15,565 nt of DNA from contig CAYFJO010000254.1 in NCBI GenBank assembly GCA_964343305.1, positions 1 to 15,565 of the forward strand, written 5' to 3'. Position 1 is the stretch's first letter; every line of letters starts with the position of its first letter. The stretch is from CAYFJO01 sp964343305 (GTDB lineage Bacteria > Planctomycetota > Planctomycetia > Pirellulales > Pirellulaceae). Of the stretch, positions 15,176 to 15,565 are shown piece after piece. The position numbers were made by a program, and so were the translations under genes. The notes under the pieces are model-generated. The model worked only from the letters and a program-made list of their open reading frames with translations. It was not told the DNA's origin and ran no database searches.

Positions 15176-15565
15176 GCTTCGTTCCCGTTAATGCGCCGCA
15201 GTGAATCAGCGTCGGGACGATTTCATCGGAAACATCGAGCGACGCGTCGGCCAGCCATTGTCGATACTCCGCCGCGCTGTATGCGCGTCCCTCGGTCAAC
15301 GTGAAAAGCGCGGCGGAGTACAAAGCGATCGGCAGTGGGCCATCTAGCTCGTCGTTGAGAAACACGTCGTGGATGACCAGTTGACCTTCGGGGGCTAACG
15401 CATCCGTGCATCGCTGGATGAGCGTTCGGCACTCGGGCAAGTCCCAGTCGTGCAAAATGTTGGACAACAGGATGACGTCGCAATCCGATGGCAACTCGTC
15501 CGCGAACATGTCGCCCGCAAGTAGTTCGAGCCGATTCGCCACACCATACTGGTCCGCCATCTCCG
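15165..15565 (-). CDS. Acetylserotonin-type O-methyltransferase, N-terminus beyond window
   Basis: C-terminal 133 or so residues of a class I SAM-dependent methyltransferase of the acetylserotonin/caffeate O-methyltransferase family (Methyltransf_2). The visible part starts inside the Rossmann fold: LELLAGDMFADELPSDCDVILLSNILHDWD contains the SAM-side acidic loop (GDMF) and the conserved HDW, whose His is the usual catalytic base. RCTDALAPEGQLVIHDVFL then supplies the strand after motif III. AALFTLTEGRAYSAAEYRQWLADA is the typical late helix pair, and GTKHVV ends the protein. The frame continues past 15565, so the SAM-binding glycine loop and the winged-helix dimerisation domain lie outside. 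It is the first visible gene of the minus-strand operon, overlapping the next by 11 nt. Substrate unknown; a small phenolic or polyketide-like hydroxyl would be normal. Confidence 0.85.
   Translation of the reverse strand, partial: EMADQYGVANRLELLAGDMFADELPSDCDVILLSNILHDWDLPECRTLIQRCTDALAPEGQLVIHDVFLNDELDGPLPIALYSAALFTLTEGRAYSAAEYRQWLADASLDVSDEIVPTLIHCGALTGTKHVV

Overview
The window is very probably from a planctomycete (Pirellulales/Planctomycetales type). The reasons are family content rather than a search: secreted DUF4838 proteins with CBM9-like tails, an iduronate-2-sulfatase-like sulfatase, a secreted CehA/McbA-type PHP metallohydrolase, and above all a protein that opens with the planctomycete J-like module (FDPYHKWLGI...HYRLLGI...FEDD). 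Shine-Dalgarno use is irregular. Moderate GC, loose spacing and many short palindromic repeats fit the same group.

Layout. 1-128 is the leader of a secreted PHP-family hydrolase (129-1700). 1701-2606 is a 0.9 kb decayed stretch whose only recognisable content is the out-of-context C-terminal end of a CBM9-like domain (2360-2536). Next comes a tight plus-strand operon of three exported proteins (2607-9681): two divergent DUF4838 paralogues and a sulfatase, separated by 2-5 nt. This looks like a small polysaccharide (probably sulfated, perhaps uronic-acid-containing) utilisation locus, and the CBM9 remnant suggests a third DUF4838 gene once preceded it. A convergent small secreted protein lies on the minus strand (9780-10190). 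A plus-strand pair follows: an unusual exported fusion of a SAM-dependent methyltransferase with a GH32/43-like beta-propeller (10509-12626), and a translationally coupled small gene (12623-13169). That small gene is split by a 75-bp MITE-like palindromic element with a 13-bp direct repeat at each side. 13170-13484 is a convergent spacer with an inverted repeat. The right end is a minus-strand operon read from 15565 to 13485: a truncated acetylserotonin-type O-methyltransferase, a J-like/transmembrane/LamG-like protein, and a DUF502 membrane protein, all with overlapping ends.

The most interesting layer is repeats. Three loci (5306-5360, 6737-6805, 10314-10371) are paired inverted units. Each unit begins GTAG and is followed by an imperfect hairpin, which is the architecture of REP/BIME elements mobilised by RAYT (TnpA-REP) Y1 transposases. 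Two sequence families are present. Two of the loci lie inside the same open DUF4838 gene, one in its signal-peptide region and one in the catalytic-type domain, and both are read through as protein. Covarying stem bases between copies support the hairpins. A separate element, unlike the REPs, has disrupted the small gene at 12.7 kb, and removing it on paper restores one reading frame exactly. No rRNA, tRNA, CRISPR array, integrase or full insertion sequence was seen.
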